DNA of 64,000 nucleotides from Shinella zoogloeoides (GCF_033705735.1 NZ_CP131131.1:1488001-1552000); one strand, 5' to 3'. Counted from the first letter of the stretch, positions 37,994 through 46,426 are shown. Translations and numbers: made by a program. The notes: generated from the letters alone by a model not told the origin.

Positions 37994-39811
37994 ATGCCCC
38001 AAACGAAGCCCCATCACCGCCCGCACGACTTCACGGGCGGCCTAGCCCGGCGCGAGGCCGGCGATTTCACGACGGACCGGCGCGTGCTCGCCCTGATAGG
38101 CATGGCGCTCATCGTCGGCAGCGGCGGCGCGCTCGCCGCCAAGCTCCTGGTGAGCCTGATCGCGCTCGTCACCAATCTCGCCTGGTTCGGGCAGTTCAGC
38201 CTTGCGGCAACCTCTCCAGCACAGGCCCCGCGCTCGCTCTGGATGGTCCTGACGCCCGCCATCGGCGGCCTGATCATCGGCCTGATGGCACGCTTCGGCT
38301 CGGAGAAGATCCGCGGCCACGGCATTCCCGAAGCTATCGAGGCGATCCTCATCGGCGGCAGCCGCATGTCGCCGAAGGTCGCGATCCTGAAACCGCTCTC
38401 CTCGGCGATCTCCATCGGCACGGGCGGCCCGTTCGGCGCCGAGGGGCCGATCATCATGACGGGCGGGGCGATCGGATCGCTCTTCGCCCAGTGCTTCCAC
38501 ATGAGCGCGGCCGAGCGCAAGACGCTGCTGGTGGCGGGCGCCGCCGCCGGCATGACCGCCATCTTCGGCTCGCCAATCGCCGCCGTGACGCTCGCCGTCG
38601 AGCTTCTGCTTTTCGAATGGAAACCGCGCAGCTTCATTCCCGTTGCGATCGCCGCCTGCGTCTCGGCCTGCTGGCGTCCGTTCCTCTTCGAGGCGGGGGC
38701 TCTCTTTCCCCGGCAGTTCCACATGGACCTTCCGTGGTGGGGCATCGGCCTTTGCGCCGTCGCCGGCCTCATCGCCGGCCTGCAGTCCGGCCTCCTGACG
38801 ATGCTGCTCTACCGGATCGAGGACGCCTTCGAGGCACTGCCGGTCCACTGGATGTGGTGCCCGGCGATCGGCGGCCTTGCCGTCGGCCTCGGCGGTCTGA
38901 TCGAGCCGCGAGCGCTCGGCGTCGGCTACGACATCATCGACGGTCTCCTCAACAGCCGCATGCTGCCGCAGGCCGTGCTGACGATCCTGCTGGTCAAGGC
39001 CGCGGTCTGGCTGGTCTCGCTGTCGTCGGGCACGTCGGGCGGGGTGCTCGCGCCGCTTCTCATTCTCGGCGGGGCGCTCGGCTGGCTGGTCGGGCTGGTG
39101 TTTCCCGGCGATCCGGGATTCTGGGCGCTGCTCGGCATGGCGGCGATGATGGGCGGCACGATGCGCGCGCCGCTGACCGGCACCTTCTTCGCGGTCGAAC
39201 TCACCGGCGACGTCTCCAGCCTGCTGCCGCTGCTTGCCGCGACGATCTCCGCCTATGCCGTCACCGTGCTCCTCCTGCGCCGTTCCATCCTGACCGAGAA
39301 GATCGCCCGGCGGGGCCAGCACATCACCCGCGAATACGGCATCGATCCCTTCGAATATGCCCGCGCCCGCGACATCATGATCGAGGCGGTCGACACGCTT
39401 CCCGCGCAGATGCGCGTGGGCGAGGCCTCCGCTTTCTTCGCCACCACGGAGAAGACGCACCGGATCTATCCGGTGATCGACGCGGACGGGCTGCTGAAGG
39501 GCGTCGTCTCGCGCGGCGACGCGCTGCGCTGGCAGCAGAACCCGGCACTGGCCGACCAGAGCCTCGACGAGCGGGTTTCCGATACGTCGGTGCCCGTCGC
39601 CCATCCGGAGGATACGATCGGCTATGTCGCCGACCTGATGCTTGCGACCGATGTCGGCCGCATTCCGGTGGTCGATCCGCAGAGCGGCCGGCTCGTGGGG
39701 CTGGTGGCGCGCAAGGATCTGCTGCGGCTGCGCCATGCCGCCAACACGCTGGAGAACGAGCGCAAGCCCTATCTCGGGCCGAGAAAGACGGCGCCCGGAA
39801 AAGCCGGCTAG
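37994..39811 (+). CDS. ClC-type chloride channel/antiporter with C-terminal CBS domains
   Basis: 605 aa from ATG 37994 (GGGAAA upstream). ClC membrane domain about 20-430 with the variant selectivity motif GHGIPE (usual GSGIP), GTGGPFGAEGPI carrying the gating Glu, and GSPIAAVTLAVELLLFEW; helix region SSGTSGGVLAPL follows. Two CBS domains at about 455-600 (RDIMIEAVDTLP; ERVSDTSVPVAHPEDTIGYV). Exchanges chloride or another anion, possibly with protons, in the inner membrane. The His-for-Ser change occurs in some proteobacterial CBS-bearing members. Likely under MarR control. Confidence 0.92.
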   Translation: MPQTKPHHRPHDFTGGLARREAGDFTTDRRVLALIGMALIVGSGGALAAKLLVSLIALVTNLAWFGQFSLAATSPAQAPRSLWMVLTPAIGGLIIGLMARFGSEKIRGHGIPEAIEAILIGGSRMSPKVAILKPLSSAISIGTGGPFGAEGPIIMTGGAIGSLFAQCFHMSAAERKTLLVAGAAAGMTAIFGSPIAAVTLAVELLLFEWKPRSFIPVAIAACVSACWRPFLFEAGALFPRQFHMDLPWWGIGLCAVAGLIAGLQSGLLTMLLYRIEDAFEALPVHWMWCPAIGGLAVGLGGLIEPRALGVGYDIIDGLLNSRMLPQAVLTILLVKAAVWLVSLSSGTSGGVLAPLLILGGALGWLVGLVFPGDPGFWALLGMAAMMGGTMRAPLTGTFFAVELTGDVSSLLPLLAATISAYAVTVLLLRRSILTEKIARRGQHITREYGIDPFEYARARDIMIEAVDTLPAQMRVGEASAFFATTEKTHRIYPVIDADGLLKGVVSRGDALRWQQNPALADQSLDERVSDTSVPVAHPEDTIGYVADLMLATDVGRIPVVDPQSGRLVGLVARKDLLRLRHAANTLENERKPYLGPRKTAPGKAG

Positions 39812-39848
39812 CGAAAAGGCCACCTCGGCACCGGGCTGCCCCTCAAGA

Positions 39849-40139
39849 TCATTTCTTCAGGACGGGCCCGGTGTCGAAGCTGGCATCGACCTGCGCCATC
39901 CAGAGGCGGATCTGGTCGAAGAGAAGCGCGAAGTCGTAGCGCCATTCCAGGAGGAGAACCTGCCAGGCGCTGCCGTCCAGCGTGGCGAGACGCTGGTCGA
40001 GACGCTGCCTGAGAGCGGCGAGTTGCCCGGATTGCAAGGCCTCCGCCTCGGCGCCATGCGCCGGATGGTGCGCCGCCTTCTGAAGCTGCCGATCCAGTTC
40101 GAGAAGCTCGCTCTTCAGTGCTGCCAGATCCGTCGCCAT
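39849..40139 (-). CDS. Small soluble hypothetical protein, MarR-operator linked
   Basis: 96 aa from ATG 40139 with GGAGG eight bases upstream; the first half is helical and charged (LAALKSELLELDRQLQKAAH), the second has LEWRYDFALLFDQIRLWMAQVD. No signal, no known domain. It converges on the ClC gene (37 bases between stops) and has a copy of the MarR palindrome 31 bases before its start, so it is probably co-regulated with the channel. Function unknown. Confidence 0.7.
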   Translation of the reverse strand: MATDLAALKSELLELDRQLQKAAHHPAHGAEAEALQSGQLAALRQRLDQRLATLDGSAWQVLLLEWRYDFALLFDQIRLWMAQVDASFDTGPVLKK

Positions 40140-40169
40140 CGGATGGTCCTCCGTTCGATGCAGAATAAT

Positions 40170-40188
40170 TATATCGTGATACGATATA
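40170..40188. promoter_or_regulatory. MarR operator candidate upstream of the 96-aa gene
   Basis: TATATCGTGATACGATATA: perfect 8-base arms around a 3-base centre. Matches 37938-37956 except for three bases (centre and one arm base). Stands 31 bases upstream of the ATG at 40139 on the minus strand. Confidence 0.7.
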
Positions 40189-40298
40189 TTTTCAAGGCCC
40201 GTGCCGGAGGAAGGGCCGTCGACATCCTTCCGGCAGCGGCGCAAAATGCGGGTGGTTACCGGCGGCAAAGGACCTTTCCGCAGAAAATCACATCCCGC

Positions 40299-40329
40299 GG
40301 GAACCTCGCCGGAAGTCTGGCATCCAATG
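40299..40329 (+). promoter_or_regulatory. ECF sigma-type promoter upstream of the sigma gene
   Basis: GGGAACCTC-N11-GGCATCCAATG. The GGGAACC -35 and TCCAA-type -10 fit ECF sigma promoters, and the same two blocks with the same 11-base gap recur at 41043-41073. The sigma gene starts 22 bases after the -10 block, so the sigma factor is probably autoregulated. Confidence 0.8.
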
Positions 40330-40351
40330 TCCGTTTCGAAGGAGCGTGCCG

Positions 40352-41041
40352 ATGCCAGCCATGCCGACCATTCCCATAGCCGTCCCCGTGGAAGGGGAAG
40401 CCGATCTCGTCCGGCGCGCTACGGCGGGCGAGGCGCAGGCTGTCCGTGCCATCATCAGGACCCATAACCAGCGGCTCTACCGGCTCGTGCGCGCCGTGCT
40501 GCGGAACAATGCCGATGCGGAAGACGTGCTGCAGGAGGCCTATCTTCGCGCCTTCGCCAATCTCGGCCGCTTCCAGGGCGAGGCCTCGCTATCGACCTGG
40601 CTGTCGCGCATCGCGCTCAATGCCGCCCTGATGCGGCTTCGCGCGCAGAAGCGGATGAAGCGGGTCGCGCCTGCGCCGGAACTGGCGAAAGCCGAGATCA
40701 TCCCCTTCCCCCTTGCCTCTTCCATTGCCGATCCGGAGCGCGTCATGGCGCAGCGACAGCTTCTTCACCTCGTCGAGGAGGCAACCGACGCGCTTCCCGA
40801 AACCTTCCGCCTCGTCTTCGTCGCCCGCGTCATCGAGGGCCTCAGCGTGGAGGAAACAGCGGCGCTGCTGGAGCTTGCCCCGGCAACGGTCAAGACCCGC
40901 CTGCACCGCGCTCGCAAGCTCATCCGCACCCAACTCGAGGAGCGGATCGGCCCAGTCCTCGTCGAGGCCTTTCCCTTCGCGGGAGTGCGCTGCGAGCGGC
41001 TGACCCAGGCCGTTCTCTCGAAACTCGGGCTTGCGGAATAG
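40352..41041 (+). CDS. ECF-family RNA polymerase sigma factor
   Basis: 229 aa from ATG 40352 with AAGGAG seven bases upstream (a GTG at 40346 is too close to it). Region 2 (about 20-100) has VLQEAYLRAFANLGRFQGEA and STWLSRIALNAALMRLRAQK; region 4 (about 150-205) has LPETFRLVFVARVIEGLSVE and ATVKTRLHRARKLIR. No anti-sigma gene stands next to it. The genes it controls probably include itself and the following DUF4142-cupredoxin pair, judged by the shared promoter. Confidence 0.92.
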   Translation: MPAMPTIPIAVPVEGEADLVRRATAGEAQAVRAIIRTHNQRLYRLVRAVLRNNADAEDVLQEAYLRAFANLGRFQGEASLSTWLSRIALNAALMRLRAQKRMKRVAPAPELAKAEIIPFPLASSIADPERVMAQRQLLHLVEEATDALPETFRLVFVARVIEGLSVEETAALLELAPATVKTRLHRARKLIRTQLEERIGPVLVEAFPFAGVRCERLTQAVLSKLGLAE

Positions 41042-41042
41042 C

Positions 41043-41073
41043 GGGAACCTCTCAGCGGGGCCGGCATCCAATG
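41043..41073 (+). promoter_or_regulatory. ECF sigma-type promoter upstream of the DUF4142 gene
   Basis: GGGAACCTC-N11-GGCATCCAATG, the same -35 and -10 blocks and gap length as at 40299-40329. It starts right after the sigma-factor stop and 52 bases before the DUF4142 ATG, so it drives DUF4142 and the cupredoxin gene separately from the sigma gene. Confidence 0.78.
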
Positions 41074-41124
41074 CCGCGTCAACGAAACCGGCGCCGGCCA
41101 CCCGGCGGCGCCAAGGAGAGCCCG

Positions 41125-41646
41125 ATGAAAACCCTGATTTCCACTCTCGCCGCGACCTGCATGGCCATGACCGCCTCTTTCGCGCTGGCCGCCGACAAGC
41201 CGACCGACCCGCAGATCGCCCATATCGCCTACAGCGCCGGCGTCATCGATGTCGAGGCCGCCAAGCTTGCCCTCCAGAAGACCAAGAACGCCGAGGTCAA
41301 GGCCTTCGCCGAATCCATGAAGAAGGACCACGAGGCCGTCAACGAGATGGCGCTGGCGCTCGTCAAGAAGCTCAAGGTCACGCCGGAGGACAACGCGACC
41401 AGCAAGGCGCTCGTCAAGGCGGCCGACGAGAAGCGCGCCGAACTCGGCAAGCTCGAAGGCAAGGCCTTCGACAAGGCCTATATCGAAAACGAGGTCGCCT
41501 ACCACAAGCAGGTGAACGGCGCGCTGGAGACGCTGCTCATTCCCTCGGCGCAGAATGCGGAGCTGAAGAGCCTGCTGGAGACCGGCCTCAAGCTGTTCCA
41601 GGGCCATGAGCAGCATGCCGAACATGTCGCGGCGGACCTGAAATGA
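41125..41646 (+). CDS. DUF4142 protein (periplasmic ferritin-like fold)
   Basis: 173 aa with a signal peptide (cleavage near residue 23, ALAADK) and AAGGAG before the ATG. The rest is mostly long amphipathic helices (SAGVIDVEAAKLALQKTKNA, EVKAFAESMKKDHEAVNEMA) as in DUF4142, a four-helix ferritin-like family of periplasmic proteins; the His in KDHE and VAYHKQV are typical. Role unproved; membership in envelope-stress or oxidative-stress regulons is common. The stop overlaps the cupredoxin start. Confidence 0.9.
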   Translation: MKTLISTLAATCMAMTASFALAADKPTDPQIAHIAYSAGVIDVEAAKLALQKTKNAEVKAFAESMKKDHEAVNEMALALVKKLKVTPEDNATSKALVKAADEKRAELGKLEGKAFDKAYIENEVAYHKQVNGALETLLIPSAQNAELKSLLETGLKLFQGHEQHAEHVAADLK

Positions 41647-41975
41647 CGATCCTCCTTCTCACCCGAAGGCAGGTGCTTGCCACGGGCGCGGCGGCGCTTG
41701 CCGGCGGCACGCTCGCCCGCGCTCATGACGGCACGGTGCATGTCGCGATCAGGAATCTCGCGTTCCAGCCGGCCGAGATCGAGGTCAGGGCGGGCGAGAC
41801 CATCGAATGGACGAACGACGATCCCTTCGCCCACACCGCCACCGTCAAGGGCGGTTGGGAGGTCACCATCCCGCCCGGCAAGAAAGCGACGCATGTCGTA
41901 ACCGCCGGAGACACCGTCGACTACTATTGCCGGTTCCACCCCAACATGAAGGGGCGGATCAAGGTCGTCGAGTAG
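41643..41975 (+). CDS. Cupredoxin (amicyanin/pseudoazurin-like), Tat- or Sec-exported
   Basis: 110 aa. N-terminal TRRQVLATGAAALAGGTLARA suggests a twin-arginine signal. Type-1 copper ligands are present: His64 (FAHT), Cys96, His99 and Met102 in CRFHPNM. One-domain blue copper electron carrier of the periplasm. ATG overlaps the DUF4142 stop, so the two are coupled; both are probably under the ECF promoter at 41043. The partner that donates or accepts electrons is unknown. Confidence 0.9.
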   Translation: MTILLLTRRQVLATGAAALAGGTLARAHDGTVHVAIRNLAFQPAEIEVRAGETIEWTNDDPFAHTATVKGGWEVTIPPGKKATHVVTAGDTVDYYCRFHPNMKGRIKVVE

Positions 41976-41995
41976 CCGGCCGCCGTCGGCGGCGG

Positions 41996-42895
41996 TCAGC
42001 CGAGCCGCCGGCGCAGGTTATGGATATGCGACGCGCCGACCCCGCAGCAGCCGCCGATCATCGTCGCGCCGCTTTCCGCCCAGTCGCAGGCGAAGGCGGC
42101 GTAACGGTCCGCCGAAAGGTCGTCGCGGATGGCATGCAGCGCCTCGTTCGCCGCGCCCTCGTCCTCCGTGGTGAAGGCATTGGCATAGACGCCGATCTCG
42201 ACCGGGCGGCCGCTTTCCGAGAGGATGGCGGCCGCGACATCGACCGCCTGCCGCATCACCTCGGGCCGGCTGCAATTAAACAGCATCGCCGAAGCCGTAG
42301 AGGCTGCGATCCAGCGGGCCGCGTCCGTCACGCTCTCGCCGGAGCGCAGCGCGGGCGGCTGCGTTTCGGCGCCCGGCTCGTCCTGCAGCGTGAAGGAGAT
42401 CCAGAAGGGCTTTCCACTGGACGCCACCGCCCGCTCCACGGCTTGCGCCTCCGCGATCAGGCTGAGCGTCTCGCCGAGGAAGACATCGACGTAGGGATCG
42501 AGCTCCTCGACCAGGACGCCGAGATAGTCCTGCACGCGCTCCGGCTGGAAAAGCTGCGGCTCGTAGGACCCGAAGATCGGCGGCAGCGAACCTGCGACCT
42601 TGACCTTTCGCTCCCCGGCCGCGTCCGCCGCTTCCCGAGCCAGCCGGCCGGCCAGCGCGATAAGCCGGCGTCCCTCCGCGCGAAACCGCGCCTCGCCGAT
42701 ATGGAAGGGCACCAGCGCATAGCTGTTCGTCGTGATGACATCCGCCCCGGCGGCAATGAATTCCGCATGCACCTGCCGGACGATATCCGGGCTTTCCATC
42801 AGCGCCACCGCCGACCATTCGGGCTGCCGCAGCTCGGCCCCGAGGCGGACCAGCTCACGGCTCATGCCGCCGTCCAGAATTGTAATGCCCGTCAT
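41996..42895 (-). CDS. Homocysteine S-methyltransferase
   Basis: 299 aa TIM-barrel enzyme of the homocysteine methyltransferase family (no cobalamin or folate domain). Zinc ligands Cys208 (FNCSRPE) and Cys283/Cys284 (MIGGCCG). Family members move a methyl group from S-methylmethionine or a betaine to homocysteine to give methionine. Starts 156 bases after the racemase-like gene; a Met-rich mobilised function for the nearby catabolic genes is possible but not shown. Confidence 0.92.
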   Translation of the reverse strand: MTGITILDGGMSRELVRLGAELRQPEWSAVALMESPDIVRQVHAEFIAAGADVITTNSYALVPFHIGEARFRAEGRRLIALAGRLAREAADAAGERKVKVAGSLPPIFGSYEPQLFQPERVQDYLGVLVEELDPYVDVFLGETLSLIAEAQAVERAVASSGKPFWISFTLQDEPGAETQPPALRSGESVTDAARWIAASTASAMLFNCSRPEVMRQAVDVAAAILSESGRPVEIGVYANAFTTEDEGAANEALHAIRDDLSADRYAAFACDWAESGATMIGGCCGVGASHIHNLRRRLG

Positions 42896-43051
42896 GAAAT
42901 CCGCCTCCCATTGTCCGCCGGAGCGGCGAACATCCGTTTATACCTGTCCTGCCAGAAGTTGCCGGCACGGTCCACAGCGCTCGCCCGAAACACGGGTGCT
43001 GGTCGACCGCGGATAGGGAAAGGTCGGGCGGGCAGCCATAAGCCTCGCGGC

Positions 43052-43720
43052 TCAGGCCGTCGCATCCGCCATGGCGGTCCTTGCAAGCGCGAGGCGAATG
43101 GCCGCCGGGACGGGCTCGATGATGGGAACCTCGAAACGGGCGCCCAGCGCGACGGCGTGAACGGCGAGCGGCCCGCCGCCGATGATGACCGCCTCCGCAT
43201 GGTCCTCGGAGATCGCAAGGGCGCAGGCCTCCATGAGGCTTTCCTCCAGCCGCACCGGGTCGCTCATCACGCTGGCGACGTCGCCCTGCGTGAGGCGGAC
43301 GCCGGTGAAGGATGCGGAAAAGCCATAAGCTTCCACCCGCTTTTCGATCGCTTCGACGAGGTCGGGCGTCGTGGTGACGATGGAGAAGCGCCGTCCGGCA
43401 CCGGCCGCCTCAATGATGCCGGCCTCGGCGATGCCGGTGACCGGCACCGGCGCGAACCGCCGCAGCGCGTCGATGCCCGGATCGCCGAAGGCCGCGACGA
43501 CGATGCCGGAATAGCGGGCAAGATCGAGCGTCCTCGCCAGTTCCACGACGGCGGAGGCTCCGACCGACAGCAGCGCGTCGTCATAGATGAGCGGCGCGCC
43601 GCGCCGGACCGTCGCGCCCTCCACCGCCTGACCGGCAGGCGCGGTGTTGCGCGCGATCGCCACCATTTCCTCGGTCGTGGCGGCATTGGTGTTGGGATTG
43701 ATGAGAAGCAGGGGCTTCAT
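43052..43720 (-). CDS. Aspartate/glutamate/hydantoin racemase-like protein lacking both catalytic cysteines
   Basis: 222 aa of the Asp/Glu/hydantoin racemase superfamily: starts LLINPNTNAATTEEMVAIA and has VVAAFGDPGIDAL and VIIGGGPLAVHA. In true racemases two Cys face each other, one in the AxCFGDPG strand and one in a GCAG/GCxG-type loop; here the first spot is Ala77 and the second loop is GGG (181-183); the only Cys is 166, away from both. So the protein is either an altered enzyme (lyase/isomerase) or a binding protein. On the minus strand with DUF6282 (87 bases) and MFS genes. Confidence 0.8.
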   Translation of the reverse strand: MKPLLLINPNTNAATTEEMVAIARNTAPAGQAVEGATVRRGAPLIYDDALLSVGASAVVELARTLDLARYSGIVVAAFGDPGIDALRRFAPVPVTGIAEAGIIEAAGAGRRFSIVTTTPDLVEAIEKRVEAYGFSASFTGVRLTQGDVASVMSDPVRLEESLMEACALAISEDHAEAVIIGGGPLAVHAVALGARFEVPIIEPVPAAIRLALARTAMADATA

Positions 43721-43780
43721 GGCCTATTCCTTGTGTGCGAAGGCAGCCGGGCATGCCCGTCTACCTTCGCCGATGGGTTC

Positions 43781-43800
43781 GCCGGGCGTTTCCGCCCGGC
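43781..43800 (-). terminator. Hairpin downstream of the DUF6282 gene
   Basis: GCCGGGCG (43781-43788) and CGCCCGGC (43793-43800), perfect 8-bp stem with 4-base loop, between the DUF6282 stop (43808) and the racemase-like start (43720). No T-tract follows, so it may process or protect the message instead of ending it. Confidence 0.45.
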
Positions 43801-43807
43801 ACTCTTC

Positions 43808-44848
43808 CTAGAGGTCCAGCAGGTTTTCGGGATTGGTCTTGACCATGGTGTGGATTTCTTCCGGTGTGAACTCCAGATCGAGAAGCGAGCTGATCAGGAC
43901 ACGCATGCCCTCGACGGGCGTCGGGCCGGAGCGGATGCCGTAATCGGTGCCGACCACGAAATGCTCGATGCCGATTTCGCGAATCTGGCGTGCCCAGGGC
44001 ACGATGCCGCTGAAGGCATCCGGCGAGCTGGCGATGCCGGCGATCTGGTCCGCCCATTCGCGCTCGACATAGTAGTTCGTGCGCGGCAAGCCGCGATGGA
44101 ACATCCAGTCCGACACGCAGCCTTCGAGCAGCACGCCCTTCTTCGCAAGGTCCTTCTGCTGCTGCGTCGACAGGCGGACGCGGCAGGGATGGGCGACGAC
44201 GATCTTCCTGATACCGAACTCGATGGCCAGGTCCACGAGCCGGATCGCCTCTTCGGCGGAGATGTGCCCGGTATTGAGATGAACATGGGGATGATCGGCG
44301 ATGAGCTGGAGGATCTCGGCAAGCTCGTCCGAAATCGGCCCCTCCAGCGGAATGCGGACCGCGCGGGACAATTCGTCCTTGGCGAATTTCGGATACTGGT
44401 CCTTGAAATAGACCGGCTTGCCGTCGACGAAGGAGCCTTCGTGGCTCGCCATGTAATGGGTGCAATGGGCGCCGAAATGCACGAAGCGGGCGCCGGCGCC
44501 GTAATAGAGCGCCGTCTTGACGGCGCGCGGATTGAGGCCGCCGAAATTGGAGGTGAGGATGATGCCGCCGAAGACATCGATGCCCGGCACCTGCCAGTTG
44601 ACCAGCTGGGACGTGCCGTTGCTGACGCCGAGCGTGTGGTCGTAGAAGACGAGCGCCTTCATGCCCGCCGCCTTCGCCTGCTCGGCGATCTCGAAGGGCG
44701 TCAGCCGGCCGGGGCAGGATTTCAGCCAGGGGCCGCTATGGACATGGATGTCGGTGGTGCCGACCATCAGCTCGTCCGGCAGGCTCATGGAGCGATTGTA
44801 GAAGGTTTCGCGCGGCAGCGGCTTTGCGGTCTCGGGGGCGTCGGTCAC
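43808..44848 (-). CDS. DUF6282 family metal-dependent hydrolase (amidohydrolase-like)
   Basis: 346 aa. The amidohydrolase-like TIM barrel is suggested by DIHVHSG (Asp33, His35, His37) at the N-terminus, HFGAHCTHY, LNTGHIS, VAHPCR and VGTDYG near the C-terminus (Asp in a metal triad position). Described only as DUF6282; substrates are unknown, but related enzymes open cyclic amides or lactones. First in order of the racemase-like, homocysteine methyltransferase string (all minus strand); the MFS gene upstream is 70 bases away. Confidence 0.8.
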   Translation of the reverse strand: MTDAPETAKPLPRETFYNRSMSLPDELMVGTTDIHVHSGPWLKSCPGRLTPFEIAEQAKAAGMKALVFYDHTLGVSNGTSQLVNWQVPGIDVFGGIILTSNFGGLNPRAVKTALYYGAGARFVHFGAHCTHYMASHEGSFVDGKPVYFKDQYPKFAKDELSRAVRIPLEGPISDELAEILQLIADHPHVHLNTGHISAEEAIRLVDLAIEFGIRKIVVAHPCRVRLSTQQQKDLAKKGVLLEGCVSDWMFHRGLPRTNYYVEREWADQIAGIASSPDAFSGIVPWARQIREIGIEHFVVGTDYGIRSGPTPVEGMRVLISSLLDLEFTPEEIHTMVKTNPENLLDL

Positions 44849-44879
44849 GTCGGTTCTCCTTGTATGCTGTTATAGGGCC

Positions 44880-44910
44880 GCCGCCCGCAGGCTTTCGGCA
44901 TGCGGGCGGC
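44880..44910 (-). terminator. Hairpin downstream of the MFS gene
   Basis: GCCGCCCGCA (44880-44889) pairs with TGCGGGCGGC (44901-44910) over 10 bases, loop of 11, directly after the MFS stop (44919). No T-run follows on the minus strand. Likely a terminator or mRNA end stabiliser. Confidence 0.5.
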
Positions 44911-44918
44911 GCGCCGGA

Positions 44919-46268
44919 TCACGAAGCTGCAGCTTTTCCGGCCGGCAGGGCGGTGGTTTCGGCCGGCTCCTTGCGGATGAAGAGGAGGATCAGCAGCACG
45001 GCGATGAACTCCACCCCGGCGATGATGAAGAGGCCGGGCGAATAAACGCCCGTGGCGGTCTTGATGGCGCCGAGGAACTGCGGGGCGAAATAGCCGGCAA
45101 GGTTCGCGATGGAATTGATGAGCGCGACACCGGCGGCAAGCGCCGTTCCCGACATGAAGCGCGGCGGCAGGCTCCAGAACACCGGGATGGAGCCCATCGT
45201 ACCCGCTGCCGAAAGGGCAAGCGCCGCGATGACGCCCGGCGCGCTGCCGGCTTCCTGGGCGAACGCCGCCAGCACGAGGCCCGTGGCGCCGAGCGCGGCG
45301 GCGACGGCCGTGTGCCAGCGGGATTCGTGGCTGCGGTCGGAAAGCCAGCCATTGGTCATCATGCCCATCCAGCCGAACAGGAAGATGCCCGACATGATCC
45401 AGCCGACCACCGTGATATCCGTAAAGCCGGCGGCGGTGATGAGGCTCGGCCCGTAGAAGGAGAGCGTCGCATTGCCGGTGATGATGCAGAAGAGAGTGAG
45501 GATGAGAACCCAGACGTCCCGGCTACGCAGCGCGGCACCGAACTTGTGCTCGCGGCCCTGCATCTGCGCCGCCTCCTGGTCGAGCTCGTAGGCCACCTGG
45601 TCGCGCTCGGCCTGGCTCAGCCACTTTGCCTCGCTCGGCTTTGCGGTCATCACGAAGACGGCGAGCAGGCCGAGGATGATCGATGGGACGCCCTCGATGA
45701 TGAAGAGCCATTGCCAGTCCCTGAAGCCCATCAGGCCGTCGGTGCTCGTCATGATATAGGCGGCGAGCGGACTGCCCAGAAGCAAAGCGATGGGCGAGGC
45801 GGACATGAAGATGGCGATGGCGCGCGAACGCCGGTGCGCCGGCAGCCAATAGGTGAGATAGAGGATGAGACCCGGATGAAGACCGGCCTCGAAGGCGCCC
45901 TGCAGGAAACGCAGCACGTAGAAATGCCAGGGCTGCGTGCACAGCGCCATCAGCACGGACACGACGCCCCAGCCGAGCGCGATGCGCAGGATGGTCTTCG
46001 GCGCGCCGATCTTCTGCAGGAGCAGGTTGCTCGGCACTTCGAACAGGAAATAGCCGAAGAAGAAGATGCCCGCGCCCGCGCCGTAGACGGCGTCGCTCCA
46101 GCCGAGGTCGTCGAGCATGGTGAGTTTGGCAAAGCCGACATTCACCCGGTCGAGCCATGCGAAGATATAGACCAGCGTGGCGAAGGGCAGAATTCGCCAG
46201 GCGATGCGCTTGAATGTCCGGTCCCTCTCCTCGAGGGTCGAGACCGTCGTTTTCGGTTTCGTTTCCAC
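44919..46268 (-). CDS. Major facilitator superfamily transporter (ACS/phthalate-type)
   Basis: 449 aa from a GTG at 46268 that has GGGAGG seven bases upstream; in-frame sequence above it is not coding-like. Twelve predicted helices with the anion:cation symporter motifs LDRVNVGFAKLTM, GIFFFGYFLFEVPSNLLLQK and the RFLQGAFEAG loop, as in tartrate, glucarate and phthalate porters. Carries an organic acid into the cell by proton symport. Together with DUF6282 and racemase genes downstream it forms an uptake-plus-breakdown set, presumably under the divergent RpiR regulator. Confidence 0.9.
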   Translation of the reverse strand: METKPKTTVSTLEERDRTFKRIAWRILPFATLVYIFAWLDRVNVGFAKLTMLDDLGWSDAVYGAGAGIFFFGYFLFEVPSNLLLQKIGAPKTILRIALGWGVVSVLMALCTQPWHFYVLRFLQGAFEAGLHPGLILYLTYWLPAHRRSRAIAIFMSASPIALLLGSPLAAYIMTSTDGLMGFRDWQWLFIIEGVPSIILGLLAVFVMTAKPSEAKWLSQAERDQVAYELDQEAAQMQGREHKFGAALRSRDVWVLILTLFCIITGNATLSFYGPSLITAAGFTDITVVGWIMSGIFLFGWMGMMTNGWLSDRSHESRWHTAVAAALGATGLVLAAFAQEAGSAPGVIAALALSAAGTMGSIPVFWSLPPRFMSGTALAAGVALINSIANLAGYFAPQFLGAIKTATGVYSPGLFIIAGVEFIAVLLILLFIRKEPAETTALPAGKAAAS

Positions 46269-46426
46269 AGCTATCCTCCCATAGGACTGTGTCGCATGCC
46301 CAGCCGGAAGGCGAGCCTGCTTATCTGATGGTTGCGCCGGCATCCGTCCCGTTTTCCAACCGCCGGCCGGCAGGCGGTCGTCTCTTTCGAAGAGCAGCCG
46401 GAAACCTCCGCCGGCCACGACTTTAT

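Noticed and set aside
38320..38340. ClC motif GHGIPE instead of GSGIP as sign of a new ion specificity
   Set aside because: The same change is found in other proteobacterial ClC proteins with CBS domains, to my memory, so it is noted in the gene entry but not as a finding.
41807..44875. 1022-aa open frame on the plus strand
   Set aside because: Runs antisense across the homocysteine methyltransferase, racemase-like and DUF6282 genes, all of which carry family motifs. A GC-rich shadow frame.
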